DNA from: Arthrobacter ruber
GTDB taxonomy: Bacteria; Actinomycetota; Actinomycetes; Actinomycetales; Micrococcaceae
Length of the DNA stretch: 64,000 bases
Direction of reading: 5' to 3'
NCBI RefSeq assembly: GCF_002954225.1
Contig: NZ_PPTH01000014.1
Location: 248,001-312,000 of the forward strand
The translations under genes and the position numbers were made by a program. Of the stretch, positions 44,298 to 51,899 are shown piece after piece (within the stretch, counting starts at the first letter, position 1; each line of letters starts with the position of its first letter). A model generated the notes under the pieces. The model saw nothing but the letters and a program-made list of their open reading frames with translations. It was not told the DNA's origin and ran no database searches.

Positions 44298-45388
44298 TGA
44301 AGCTCTTCTCCCCCCTGACCCTCGGCACCCTCGAGCTCCCCAACCGCGTCGTCATGGCGCCCCTCACCCGGGTGCGCTCGGGCGAGGCCGGCATCCCCGG
44401 CGACATGGTCGTGGAGCACTACCGCCAGCGCGCCTCCCTCGGTCTGATCGTGAGCGAGGGGACCTACCCCAGCCACGCCGGGCAGGGCTTCCCGGGCCAG
44501 CCGGGCCTGGTCGAGGACGAGCAGCTGGCCGGCTGGAAGCGGGTCACGGACGCGGTGCACGCCGACGGCGGACGCATCGTGGCCCAGGTCATGCACGCCG
44601 GACGCGTGACCCACCCGGACACCAACGGCGGGTACGAGGTGGTGGCCCCGAGCGCGATCGCGATCGACGGCACCACGCGCACCAGCACCGGGAAGCAGCC
44701 CTATCCGGTACCGCACGCCCTCACCACGGACGAGCTCCCCGGCATCATCGAGGAGTTCGTCACTGCCTCGCGCCGCGCGATCGACGACGCCGGATTCGAC
44801 GGCGTCGAACTCCACGGCGCCAACGGCTACCTGCTGCACGAGTTCCTCTCGCCGGAGTCGAACCAGCGGACCGATGCGTACGGCGGAACCCCCGAGAAGC
44901 GTGCGCGGTTCGTCATCGAGCTCGTCACCGCCGTCGTCGCGGAGGTGGGCGCCGAGAAGGTGGGACTGCGCATCTCACCCGCCCACAACATCCAGGACGC
45001 CCTCGAGACCGAGGCCTCCGAGGTCCATGCCACCTACGGCACGCTCGTGGACGCCCTCGCGCCGCTGGGGCTCGCCTACCTCAGCGTGCTGCACGCCGAG
45101 CCCACCGGGAACCTGATCCAGGACCTGCGGACGCGCTTCGGCGGGCCCGTCCTGATCAACAGCGGCTTCGGCGTGATCACCAACCGCGAGGAGGCCATCG
45201 CGATCCTCGAGGACGGCGTGGGAGACGCCGTCGTCGTCGGCCGTCCCGCCATCGCCAACCCCGACCTCGCGCGCCGCTGGCGGGAGAACCTGCCGGAGAA
45301 CGAGCCGAACCCCGCGACGTTCTACTCGACCGGCCCGGAAGGGTACACGGACTACCCGTTCTACGACGGTTCGGCCAACGCCAACTGA
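44297..45388 (+). CDS. Alkene reductase / Old Yellow Enzyme family
   Basis: A 363-residue FMN-dependent TIM barrel that reduces activated C=C bonds with NADPH. FMN and substrate residues are in MAPLTRVRSG, MHAGRVTHPD and the His-Asn pair HGANGYLLHEFLSPESNQRTDAYGG. The closing half shows FGVITNREEAIAILEDGVGDAVVVGRPAIANPDL. This is the classical NemA/OYE branch, active on quinones, nitrate esters and maleimides. The start is GTG 44297; no clear Shine-Dalgarno site is free, because a hairpin overlaps it. In many bacteria such genes are induced by electrophiles through a local repressor; none is adjacent here. Confidence 0.94.
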   Translation: MKLFSPLTLGTLELPNRVVMAPLTRVRSGEAGIPGDMVVEHYRQRASLGLIVSEGTYPSHAGQGFPGQPGLVEDEQLAGWKRVTDAVHADGGRIVAQVMHAGRVTHPDTNGGYEVVAPSAIAIDGTTRTSTGKQPYPVPHALTTDELPGIIEEFVTASRRAIDDAGFDGVELHGANGYLLHEFLSPESNQRTDAYGGTPEKRARFVIELVTAVVAEVGAEKVGLRISPAHNIQDALETEASEVHATYGTLVDALAPLGLAYLSVLHAEPTGNLIQDLRTRFGGPVLINSGFGVITNREEAIAILEDGVGDAVVVGRPAIANPDLARRWRENLPENEPNPATFYSTGPEGYTDYPFYDGSANAN

Positions 45389-45409
45389 TCGCCTGAACCG
45401 ATCCGCGCG

Positions 45410-45443
45410 GAAGGCGCTCCCGTCATGCGACGGGGGCGCCTTC
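45410..45443. terminator. Bidirectional terminator, 45.4 kb
   Basis: Arms 45410-45424 and 45429-45443 (one mismatch, ATGC loop) lie between the convergent OYE gene and the membrane-protein gene. The stop codon of the latter (45423-45425) is inside the hairpin. Confidence 0.8.
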
Positions 45444-45965
45444 TTCAGTGGGCAGGGTACCCCGGCTCACGGTCGTACGCCCGCCCGCTCCTCCGCTCGC
45501 ACTCCGGCGGAGCACCCCGTTCCTCACCCGGGGGTACTGCGCCACCGCCCAGGCGATCACGAGCGCGGCTGCCAGGTGGGTGTGGAGCATGAGCATGATC
45601 TCCGGCGAGTGCCCCTGGCCTGCCCCTGAGACCACGGGCACCTCATCGTGGTGCACGCCGGTCGGGGCGACGGTCGATGACGCCCCCGCCCCCAACCCGC
45701 CGAGCAGCCAGTGGAGCATCTGCTGCGCCACCCCGAGCAGCAGCAGGACCACCCATCCGGGCGGGCGGGCCTGTGCCACGAGCGTCGCCGCGAGAACGGC
45801 GAGTGCCGCCAGTCCGCCGAGGATCGGCAGGCTCGGCAGCACACCTCCCGAGAGGGCATGGGCCGCCAGACCGAATCCGAGCGACAGCAACCCCACACCG
45901 GCGGACCGCGAGATCATCCGTGCGCGGTCGACGGGCTGGGACACGGCGTCCCCGGGAGCTTCCAT
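45423..45965 (-). CDS. Membrane protein with a His-rich loop
   Basis: A 180-residue protein starting at ATG 45965 (MEAPGDAVSQPVDR). It has about four helices, near residues 18-40, 42-62, 68-88 and 122-140. Between helices 3 and 4 lies a loop with His residues (GVHHDEVPVVSGAGQGHSPEIMLMLHTHLAAAL); the histidines at the helix ends might bind a metal or heme. I do not recognise a characterised family; similar proteins in Arthrobacter are annotated hypothetical. The -10 box TACGAT, 6 bases before the ATG, supports this start over the TTG at 46007. Confidence 0.75.
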   Translation of the reverse strand: MEAPGDAVSQPVDRARMISRSAGVGLLSLGFGLAAHALSGGVLPSLPILGGLAALAVLAATLVAQARPPGWVVLLLLGVAQQMLHWLLGGLGAGASSTVAPTGVHHDEVPVVSGAGQGHSPEIMLMLHTHLAAALVIAWAVAQYPRVRNGVLRRSASGGAGGRTTVSRGTLPTEEGAPVA

Positions 45966-45971
45966 GTCCTG

Positions 45972-45977
45972 ATCGTA
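45972..45977 (-). promoter_or_regulatory. Candidate -10 box for a leaderless transcript
   Basis: TACGAT on the minus strand ends 6 bases before the ATG at 45965. Confidence 0.5.
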
Positions 45978-46089
45978 AGCATGCTGACGACTCCCCGTCA
46001 CGCGCAACGTGCGGGTTATGCTCGCGGCGCCCTGTCCGTAGACTCACCATAAGGGGGCTTACCTTCCCCGCAACCGAAAGGATGAGCGC

Positions 46090-46236
46090 ATGTCAGAGAA
46101 CCCAGGCGGCCAGGACGGCACCCGCGACCCGGCGTCAGCAGATAGCGACTCGGACGCGTACCCGGAAACGGTCCGCGCGCGCCCCGACGAGCCCGCAGAG
46201 GGCGCGGATTCCGACGACAAGGACGGCGGCTCGTAG
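46090..46236 (+). CDS. Small acidic protein, 48 residues
   Basis: A short open frame, MSENPGGQDGTRDPASADSD, continuing through DSDAYPETVRARPDEPAEGADSDDKDGGS. It follows an AAAGGA ribosome-binding site at 7-base spacing. The composition is strongly biased to Asp, Ser, Gly and Pro with no hydrophobic core, so it would be disordered. It is divergent from the His-loop membrane protein. No function can be proposed; the good start signal is the main evidence that it is real. Confidence 0.55.
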   Translation: MSENPGGQDGTRDPASADSDSDAYPETVRARPDEPAEGADSDDKDGGS

Positions 46237-46702
46237 CAGCCCCGCACCGCAGAATGACAGCCATGAGCGCCGGCCCCAGGGCCGGCGCTCATGCGTTCAG
46301 GCACTGGGTGCGGCCCTCCAGCGGGCTGGAGCCCCTCGGGAACGAAGAGCCTGCCCGGCGGCGGGCCTTCGCAGCCGACCGCCCGTTCGTGCTCGACGTC
46401 GTGGCGGACCCGACATGCCGCTGCTACTGCCCTTCCCCGCGGGCGCCGCGAAGCACACCCCATGCGCGGGGCGATCGGCGAGGAGCCGGCGAGCAACGCT
46501 GCCCGGCTGCTGCAGCGCTACGCGGAGATCGAGGAGGGCGCCGACTCCCGGTCGTCGTGAGTCCGTCGGGGACAGCCGGCCACCGGGCAATCACGGGCAG
46601 TCGAGCGGGAACCGGCGATCCGCGTCACGCCACCGCGGCTGTCGCTGACGGGAGGGACCCGCGACCCGGCGTCACGCCACCGCGGCTGTCGCTGACGGGA
46701 GG
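46237..46702. other. Intergenic region without a confident gene
   Basis: Open frames here are low-complexity Arg/Pro/Ser strings. One frame ends MRGAIGEEPASNAARLLQRY (ATG near 46460) in a plausible helix, and could be a tiny gene or relic. The region ends with a 34-bp direct repeat next to the downstream gene. Confidence 0.4.
46622..46702. repeat. 34-bp direct repeat
   Basis: Two identical 34-bp copies at 46622-46655 and 46669-46702, starting 47 bp apart. They begin GCGTCACGCCACCGCGGCTG. The second copy touches the stop codon of the minus-strand gene at 46703. Confidence 0.95.
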
Positions 46703-46975
46703 TTAACGTCGGCGTCGCTGAACGGCCTGCCGGCCGAGCTCTGCCACGGCTGCCGCCGCGACGACGAACGAGAGCGCGATGACGGCCAGCATCACGTACA
46801 GGAACACCAGGGTGGTCATGGGTGACGAGGCCGAATGCAGGATACGCAGCCCGCCCAGCAGCCCGACGGCCCAGAAGACTCCCACGCCCAGGAGCGCGTA
46901 GGCCGCGCGACGGTGCCCGCGGTCGAAGCCCATGCTCCGGGCGCATTGTGCGAGCAGACCCTGCCATTGATTCAT
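46703..46975 (-). CDS. Small two-helix membrane protein
   Basis: A 90-residue protein starting MNQWQGLLAQCARSMGFDRG. It has two membrane helices, near residues 25-45 and 53-75, and a basic C-terminus (ELGRQAVQRRRR), predicting both ends in the cytoplasm. I recognise no family. It is isolated between repeats and an SDR gene. Moderate confidence comes from the clean helix pattern and the positive-inside charge bias. Confidence 0.65.
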   Translation of the reverse strand: MNQWQGLLAQCARSMGFDRGHRRAAYALLGVGVFWAVGLLGGLRILHSASSPMTTLVFLYVMLAVIALSFVVAAAAVAELGRQAVQRRRR

Positions 46976-47078
46976 GCCTCAACTATCGCTGGGCCATCGG
47001 GAAGCTCTGCCCGTCCCCGGTATCGTGTTCGTCACATTGACAGCGGCCCCCAAGTGGTGCAGGAGGGGCCATAGGGGC

Positions 47079-48011
47079 TCATGGTGCAGGAGGGGTGCTG
47101 TCTCCTCGGCGCCGCGGGACGTGCCGCAACCCGGGCAGGATCCGCCATCCTCCCGTGACGCCCGTGGCGTCCCGCTCGGGCTGGAACACGTTGCCCGGAC
47201 TGTCCTGCACCGACCCGCGCTTCAGAGCGATGATCGGGTACACGCGCGCGATGACAGACTCGTAGACGGCGGGGGCGAGCGCCCGCGCGTGGACGAACAG
47301 CGACTGGATGCGACCGACCTGCGTCAGCCTGCGGGGACGGCGGGAGACGCGGACGATGGCGCGGGCCACCCGGACGGGATCCGTGACCGGGGGCGGCGGA
47401 CGCACGGGCCTGCCCGTGTAGTTCGCGGCGTGCTGGTGGATCGGGGTGTCGATGGTCGCCGGGAGGACCGCGCAGACGTGAATTCCCGGCGCCCCGCGCA
47501 ACTCCATGCGCAGCACCTCGAGGAAGCCGAGGAGCCCGAACTTGCTCGTGATGTAAGGGCTCACCAGGGGCGAGGTGATCCGTGAGTAGACGGACGCCAC
47601 GGACACCAGGACACCCCTGTCCTGGCGCCGGAAGACCCGCAGCGCAGCACGTGCACCGTAGACCTGACCGAGCAGGTTCACCTCGACGAGCCGGTCGAAG
47701 ACCTCCGACGGCGTCTGCTCGAAGGTCCCGAAGCTGTAGAGCGAGGCGTTGCCGACCCACACGTCGATGCCGCCGAATCGCTGCACCGCGGCATCGGCCA
47801 GACCCTCGACGTCGGCTTCCGAGGAGACGTCCGTGGGCACGGTGATGGCCTGCGCTCCCCGGTCCCGGCACTCCACCGCGACGACCTCGAGCGTGTCCGC
47901 GTCCCGCCCGGCGAGGACGAGCCGGGCGCCGTCGTCGGCGAACAGGCGAGCCGTCGCCCGTCCGATGCCGCTCGACGCTCCCGTGATCACCACGATCACC
48001 GCTTCGTCCAT
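47079..48011 (-). CDS. Short-chain dehydrogenase/reductase with C-terminal extension
   Basis: A 310-residue SDR. The cofactor loop is VVITGASSGIGRATARLF; NAG-type motif appears as VGNASLYSFG (changed from NNAG); the active-site Ser is in SVASVYSRIT and Tyr-x3-Lys in SPYITSKFGLLGFLEVLRMEL. Homologues with a tail of about 60 residues are common in actinobacteria; here the tail includes YESVIARVYPIIALKRG. ATG 48011 (MDEAVIVVITG) fits the fold; the longer frame upstream adds only basic low-complexity sequence. The substrate is unknown. Confidence 0.88.
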   Translation of the reverse strand: MDEAVIVVITGASSGIGRATARLFADDGARLVLAGRDADTLEVVAVECRDRGAQAITVPTDVSSEADVEGLADAAVQRFGGIDVWVGNASLYSFGTFEQTPSEVFDRLVEVNLLGQVYGARAALRVFRRQDRGVLVSVASVYSRITSPLVSPYITSKFGLLGFLEVLRMELRGAPGIHVCAVLPATIDTPIHQHAANYTGRPVRPPPPVTDPVRVARAIVRVSRRPRRLTQVGRIQSLFVHARALAPAVYESVIARVYPIIALKRGSVQDSPGNVFQPERDATGVTGGWRILPGLRHVPRRRGDSTPPAP

Positions 48012-48125
48012 CCGCCTACCTCCCGCTCTGCCGGACCGTGTACTCCTCCGCGTCACCTTTCGAGTCTTCGGGGCCGACCGCGAATTGTCACGCACTTCCA
48101 CATGCGCGATGCGCCCTGCGAACGT

Positions 48126-48158
48126 GTGAAGGGAGCCCTCGTGGAGGACCCCCTTCAC
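48126..48158 (-). terminator. Probable terminator of the coiled-coil protein gene
   Basis: Inverted repeat GTGAAGGG / CCCTTCAC with a 17-base loop lies 16 bases after the stop at 48174. Confidence 0.55.
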
Positions 48159-48173
48159 GGGTGCCGGCACCTG

Positions 48174-48548
48174 TCAGCGGCGCCGATCCTGATCGTTGGT
48201 GACGTCCGGGTCCAGCGAATCGGCCTCCTGATGGTGGTGCGTCACCTTCTCGCGCAGTCCCTGGGCGTCGGCCTGCCGCTGCTCGGCCTGCTGCCGCAGC
48301 CGCTCTGCCTCCACCTCGGCCCTCTGCGCCTCGGCCTCCGCCATGGAGGCTTTGGCTTCGCGTTCCCGCGCCTCGAGCTCCGTGGCTCTCGCCTGCTCCC
48401 GCATCTCCGCGGCCCGCTGCCGGTCCTTCTCCTCCTGGTGCTTGCGCTGCGCCGCCCCCCGCTTGCGCGCCAGGACCGCGATCACGGCGACGATGGCGAG
48501 CAGGACGACGATCCCGACGATGATCCATACCACTTGGCCTGTATCCAC
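48174..48548 (-). CDS. Single-helix membrane protein with long coiled coil
   Basis: A 124-residue protein. A membrane helix lies at about residues 6-27 (VVWIIVGIVVLLAIVAVIAVL), followed by a charged coiled coil of about 75 residues rich in Glu/Ala/Arg/Gln (KHQEEKDRQRAAEMREQARATE). The end has HHHQEADSLDPDVTNDQDRRR. I chose GTG 48548 (VDTGQVVWIIV), with AGGGAG at ideal distance, over the GTG 15 bases upstream. Similar proteins are widespread in actinobacteria without a known function. It may be a membrane scaffold. Confidence 0.75.
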   Translation of the reverse strand: MDTGQVVWIIVGIVVLLAIVAVIAVLARKRGAAQRKHQEEKDRQRAAEMREQARATELEAREREAKASMAEAEAQRAEVEAERLRQQAEQRQADAQGLREKVTHHHQEADSLDPDVTNDQDRRR

Positions 48549-48596
48549 TGCTTGCTCCCTCACTCGTCGACGGCGGCGGGGCGCCGCCGGAACCCG

Positions 48597-48788
48597 CTAG
48601 CCTCCGAAGCCACCCAGTCCGGGGATCTTGCCCAGCAGGTCCTTGGGGTTGATGCCGAACTTGGCGAGGAGGTCCGAGTGCTGCTCCGGGTCCACCTGGT
48701 CCGGGAGCTCGGACTGTGCCTGATCCGCGTGATCCTGCTTGCCCTGGCTCTTCAGCAGCTCGATGATCTGCGACTTGTCAATCTGCAT
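48597..48788 (-). CDS. Conserved small actinobacterial protein (63 residues)
   Basis: Begins MQIDKSQIIELLKSQGKQDH, then ADQAQSELPDQVD and QHSDLLAKFGINPKDLLGKI, ending in PGLGGFGG. This pattern is, from memory, a well conserved short hypothetical family of actinobacteria. GAGGAG lies 6 bases before ATG 48788, which also excludes longer frames. The function is unknown. It is soluble and helical, and stands alone 49 bases upstream of the coiled-coil protein gene. Confidence 0.85.
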   Translation of the reverse strand: MQIDKSQIIELLKSQGKQDHADQAQSELPDQVDPEQHSDLLAKFGINPKDLLGKIPGLGGFGG

Positions 48789-48893
48789 TTCCTGCTCCTC
48801 GTCGTACCGGTTCCCATTAGTAAGCGTGCTGAGGAAGAGCATGGCACAGGCCCTTCCACTTGTCACGGGCACCCGGACACGCCCGACACGCCG

Positions 48894-48899
48894 GAGAAT
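48894..48899 (+). promoter_or_regulatory. Candidate -10 box for a leaderless transcript
   Basis: GAGAAT lies 7 bases before ATG 48907. Confidence 0.4.
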
Positions 48900-48906
48900 G
48901 GACGGC

Positions 48907-49410
48907 ATGGCCCTCACCCTGACGCTCCTCGCCGACACCCATCTGCCCCGGCGTGCGAAGGAGCTGCCCGACGAGGTGTGGGGCGCGGTGGAGTCCTCGG
49001 ATGCCGTCGTACACGCCGGCGACTGGACGGAGCTGCCATTGTTGGAGGACCTGGAGTCCCGCGCGAACCGCCTGATCGCCTGCTACGGCAACAATGACGG
49101 CGCCGGGCTCAGGGCCCGCCTGCCGCTGATCGCTCGGGCGGAGCTCGAGGGCGTGCGGCTCGCCGTCGTGCACGAGACCGGGCAGAAGCAGGGCCGTGAG
49201 GCGCGCATGGCCGCGCTGTACCCCGACACCGACGTCCTGGTCTTCGGGCACAGCCACATCCCGTGGGACACCCGCGCGGACACCGGGCTGCGGCTCCTGA
49301 ATCCGGGCTCCCCCACCGACCGCCGTCGCCAGCCCTACTGCACCTACATGACCGCGGTGGTCACGGCGGGCCGGCTCGACGTCGTCACGCACCGGCTTCC
49401 CCCGCGGTAG
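48907..49410 (+). CDS. Metallophosphoesterase (YfcE/MJ0936 family)
   Basis: A 167-residue calcineurin-like phosphoesterase. Metal ligands are in LLADTHLPRR (Asp, His), VVHAGDW (Asp), CYGNND (Asn, Asp), LAVVHETG (His) and VFGHSHIP (GHxH). Typical members hydrolyse phosphodiesters in vitro and need Mn2+ or Ni2+; the natural substrate is unknown. ATG 48907 (MALTLTLLADTH) fits a leaderless promoter; ATG 48898, three codons earlier, is possible. The gene stands alone and is divergent from the 63-residue protein. Confidence 0.9.
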   Translation: MALTLTLLADTHLPRRAKELPDEVWGAVESSDAVVHAGDWTELPLLEDLESRANRLIACYGNNDGAGLRARLPLIARAELEGVRLAVVHETGQKQGREARMAALYPDTDVLVFGHSHIPWDTRADTGLRLLNPGSPTDRRRQPYCTYMTAVVTAGRLDVVTHRLPPR

Positions 49411-49491
49411 CCCGCACCGCGCCGCGCGTCCAGTGCCTGCGCACGACGACGGAACATGCCATGCATCTGTTCGCCCGGTCAACGATGTGGC

Positions 49492-49497
49492 TAGGCT
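49492..49497 (+). promoter_or_regulatory. Candidate -10 box for a leaderless transcript
   Basis: TAGGCT lies 7 bases before GTG 49505 of the MFS gene. Confidence 0.55.
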
Positions 49498-49504
49498 TTC
49501 CAGG

Positions 49505-50830
49505 GTGAACACCGCGACGACCGCCACGGCCGCATCCGGCAGACGCTCCAGCATCAAGTGGATCCTGATGCTCGGCGCCCTCGCCGCCCTGCCCGCCATC
49601 ACCACCGATATGTACCTGCCCTCCCTCCCGGCGGTCGCGCAGGACCTCGAGGCGACGCAGGCGGCGGCGCAGTTCACGATGTCCGGCATGCTCATCGGAG
49701 CCGGGGTCGGCCAGCTCGTCATCGGGCCCTTCTCGGACCGGTTCGGGCGGCGCCTGCCGCTCCTCATCGGCATCTCCCTGCACGTGGTGACCTCGATCCT
49801 CTGCTCGGTCACACCCGACATCGCGTCGCTGATCGGGCTGCGGGTCTGCCAGGGCTTCTTCAATGCTGCCGCGTCGGTGGTGGCCATCGCCGTCATCCGC
49901 GACCGCTTCGTCGGTTCGGACGCCGCCCGGCTGCTGTCGCGCCTGATGCTCGTGATCGGCGTGGCGCCGCTGTTCGCGCCCACCATCGGACAGGCCATCG
50001 CCGGCGCATGGCAGTGGCGTGCGGTGTTCTACGCGCTCGCGCTCATCGGGCTGGCCCTCGTCCTCATCGTGTGGCGCTTTATGCCGGAGTCGCTCCCCCG
50101 TGAGCAGCGGCGCTCGGGCGCCCCGCGGCAGGTCGCCGGAGGCTACCTCGCACTGCTGCGCGACAGGCACTTCATGGCACTGGCGGTGATACCGGGCCTC
50201 GGCCTCGCCGTGATCATGAGCTACGTCGTGGGCTCGCCCTTCGTGTTCCAGGACGAGTACGGCCTCAGCCAGGGCCAGTTCGCCGCCGTCTTCGCGGTCA
50301 ACGGCGCCGCGATCGTCGGGTCCGCACAGCTCAACGCCGCCCTGGTACGCCGTGCGGCGCCCATCCGGGTGCTCCGGGTCGCGGTGATCGTGCAGCTCGT
50401 GTGCGCACTCGTGCTCCTCGGAATCGTGCTCACCGGTTTCGGGGGCATCGTCGGACTCGTCGCGGGCCTGTGGCTCGTCCTCGGGACGCAGGGGATGATC
50501 CCTGCCAACGCCTCCGTGCTCGCCCTGCACAACTACGGCCACATGGCAGGTACGGCCGCGGCCGTCATCGGCGCCCTGCAGTCGGGCGTGGCGGGGGTGG
50601 TGAGTCCGTTCGTGGGCCTCCTCGGTGGGGACTCGCTGGCGATGGTGTGCGTGATGCTCACCGTCGTCGTCCTCACGCTCGTGGTCCTGGCAGCAGGCAC
50701 GCCCGCCTACCGGAAGGGCGGGTGGCGCGAACGGGACGGCATGGATCCGGGGCCGACGGCGACGGCGTCGGAGACCGAGGAACGCGAGGCGGAGCAGGTG
50801 GAGGTTCAGGGGCCCGACCAGCGGAGTTGA
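49505..50830 (+). CDS. Bcr/CflA family multidrug efflux MFS transporter
   Basis: A 441-residue, 12-helix protein. The start of helix 1 (ILMLGALAALPAITTDMYLPSLPAVAQDL) with TDMYLPSLP is the hallmark of the Bcr/CflA branch, whose members expel bicyclomycin, chloramphenicol or sulfonamides by proton antiport. GPFSDRFGRRLPLL is the loop 2-3 motif and RVCQGFFNAAASVV the helix 4 region. The C-terminus is acidic (ETEEREAEQVEV). The start is GTG 49505 behind a leaderless-type TAGGCT. The actual drug profile is unknown. Confidence 0.93.
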   Translation: MNTATTATAASGRRSSIKWILMLGALAALPAITTDMYLPSLPAVAQDLEATQAAAQFTMSGMLIGAGVGQLVIGPFSDRFGRRLPLLIGISLHVVTSILCSVTPDIASLIGLRVCQGFFNAAASVVAIAVIRDRFVGSDAARLLSRLMLVIGVAPLFAPTIGQAIAGAWQWRAVFYALALIGLALVLIVWRFMPESLPREQRRSGAPRQVAGGYLALLRDRHFMALAVIPGLGLAVIMSYVVGSPFVFQDEYGLSQGQFAAVFAVNGAAIVGSAQLNAALVRRAAPIRVLRVAVIVQLVCALVLLGIVLTGFGGIVGLVAGLWLVLGTQGMIPANASVLALHNYGHMAGTAAAVIGALQSGVAGVVSPFVGLLGGDSLAMVCVMLTVVVLTLVVLAAGTPAYRKGGWRERDGMDPGPTATASETEEREAEQVEVQGPDQRS

Positions 50831-50855
50831 GACCGCCGGTGCCCTGACAGGGACC

Positions 50856-51767
50856 TCACGGGACGATCCCGATGTTCCCCCTGGCATGGTGGAGGACCGC
50901 GTGGACGGTGGAGCCGAGGCGGGCCCCCGCGGCGTCGGCCCCCCGGGCTCCGAGGATGACGCTGCACGCGGTCGCGGTCCACTGCACGATCTCCCCGGCA
51001 GCCGAGTGTCCTGCGGCTGAATCCTCCGTCACGGACAGCTCTCCGATCCCGGCCAACAGGGCGGCAGCCCGTTCCAGAACAGGATCCCGGCCCTCCAACG
51101 GCGCATCGGCCGCCTTGCGCCGGCGCTGGACGCGTACATGGAGCAACTCCAGGCGCTTGTGCAGTGTCCGTGCGAGATCGGCGGCCGTCGCCGTGGCCCT
51201 GTCGCTCGCGGGGGACCCGTCGACGGCGGCGATGACGGTGTCGCAGATCGGTCGTGCTTCCCGGACCACCATGACGGGGCACGATGCGCTCGAGGCGAGT
51301 CGGAGGCTGACCGATCCGATCAGGAGTTCGCCGAAGCCGCCCAGTCCCCTGGTGCCGGTCACCAGGAGCGAGGCTTCCGCGGAGAGTCGGGTCAGGGCCT
51401 CGGAGGGGAACCCGACGACCAGGCGTGAGCTGACGAGCAGTTCCGGTTCGGCCCGTCCGGCGAGGTCCTGCCCCTCGGCGAGGAGCTTCTCTGCTTCCCT
51501 GCGCAGACCGCTGTCCTGGACGCCCGCTGCCGGTCCCAGATCATGGGTGAAGAACGGCCACGGCCAGCAGTGGACGACGACGAGGGGAAGCTGCGCGCCG
51601 CCCGCGTATCGGGAGGCCCAGAGGACGGCGCGCTTCGCGCCGTCGGACCCGTCGTAGCCGACGAGGACGGGCCTGCGCGGAGCGGTCCCCGCGATGCCGT
51701 CGGTCATCGCGCTGCTCCGCCCGGCTGGACGGTCGGGGGTTCCAGGGGTCGGAGTGCTGACGTTCAT
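50856..51767 (-). CDS. Universal stress protein, two UspA domains
   Basis: A 303-residue tandem UspA protein. Domain 1 starts VLVGYDGSDGAKRAVLWASRYA and ends with the ATP-binding pattern VTGTRGLGGFGELLIGSVSLRLASSASCPVMVV (G-2x-G-9x-G-S). Domain 2 starts TVIAAVDGSPASDRATATAAD and ends ILGARGADAAGARLGSTVHAVLHHARGNIGIV, which keeps most of the pattern. Such proteins bind ATP and accumulate under hypoxia or nutrient stress in actinobacteria. ATG 51767 has a GGGAG site 8 bases upstream; later ATGs exist but lack one. Confidence 0.93.
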   Translation of the reverse strand: MNVSTPTPGTPDRPAGRSSAMTDGIAGTAPRRPVLVGYDGSDGAKRAVLWASRYAGGAQLPLVVVHCWPWPFFTHDLGPAAGVQDSGLRREAEKLLAEGQDLAGRAEPELLVSSRLVVGFPSEALTRLSAEASLLVTGTRGLGGFGELLIGSVSLRLASSASCPVMVVREARPICDTVIAAVDGSPASDRATATAADLARTLHKRLELLHVRVQRRRKAADAPLEGRDPVLERAAALLAGIGELSVTEDSAAGHSAAGEIVQWTATACSVILGARGADAAGARLGSTVHAVLHHARGNIGIVP

Positions 51768-51899
51768 GACAGTTGCTCCCGGGTCTCGGATGGCGTCCTC
51801 CCTCCATGGTGGCCGGTCCGCTCGTCCGGCGATAGGGCCGAACGGCCCGTAGGGCAGCAGCACCGCGTACCACCCGGACGGGGATGGGCTCCCTGACGC

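Noticed and set aside
46254..46706. A 150-codon frame covering the 34-bp repeats
   Set aside because: Arg/Pro-rich composition, no homology I can see, and it runs through a duplicated segment. Left as an unassigned region.
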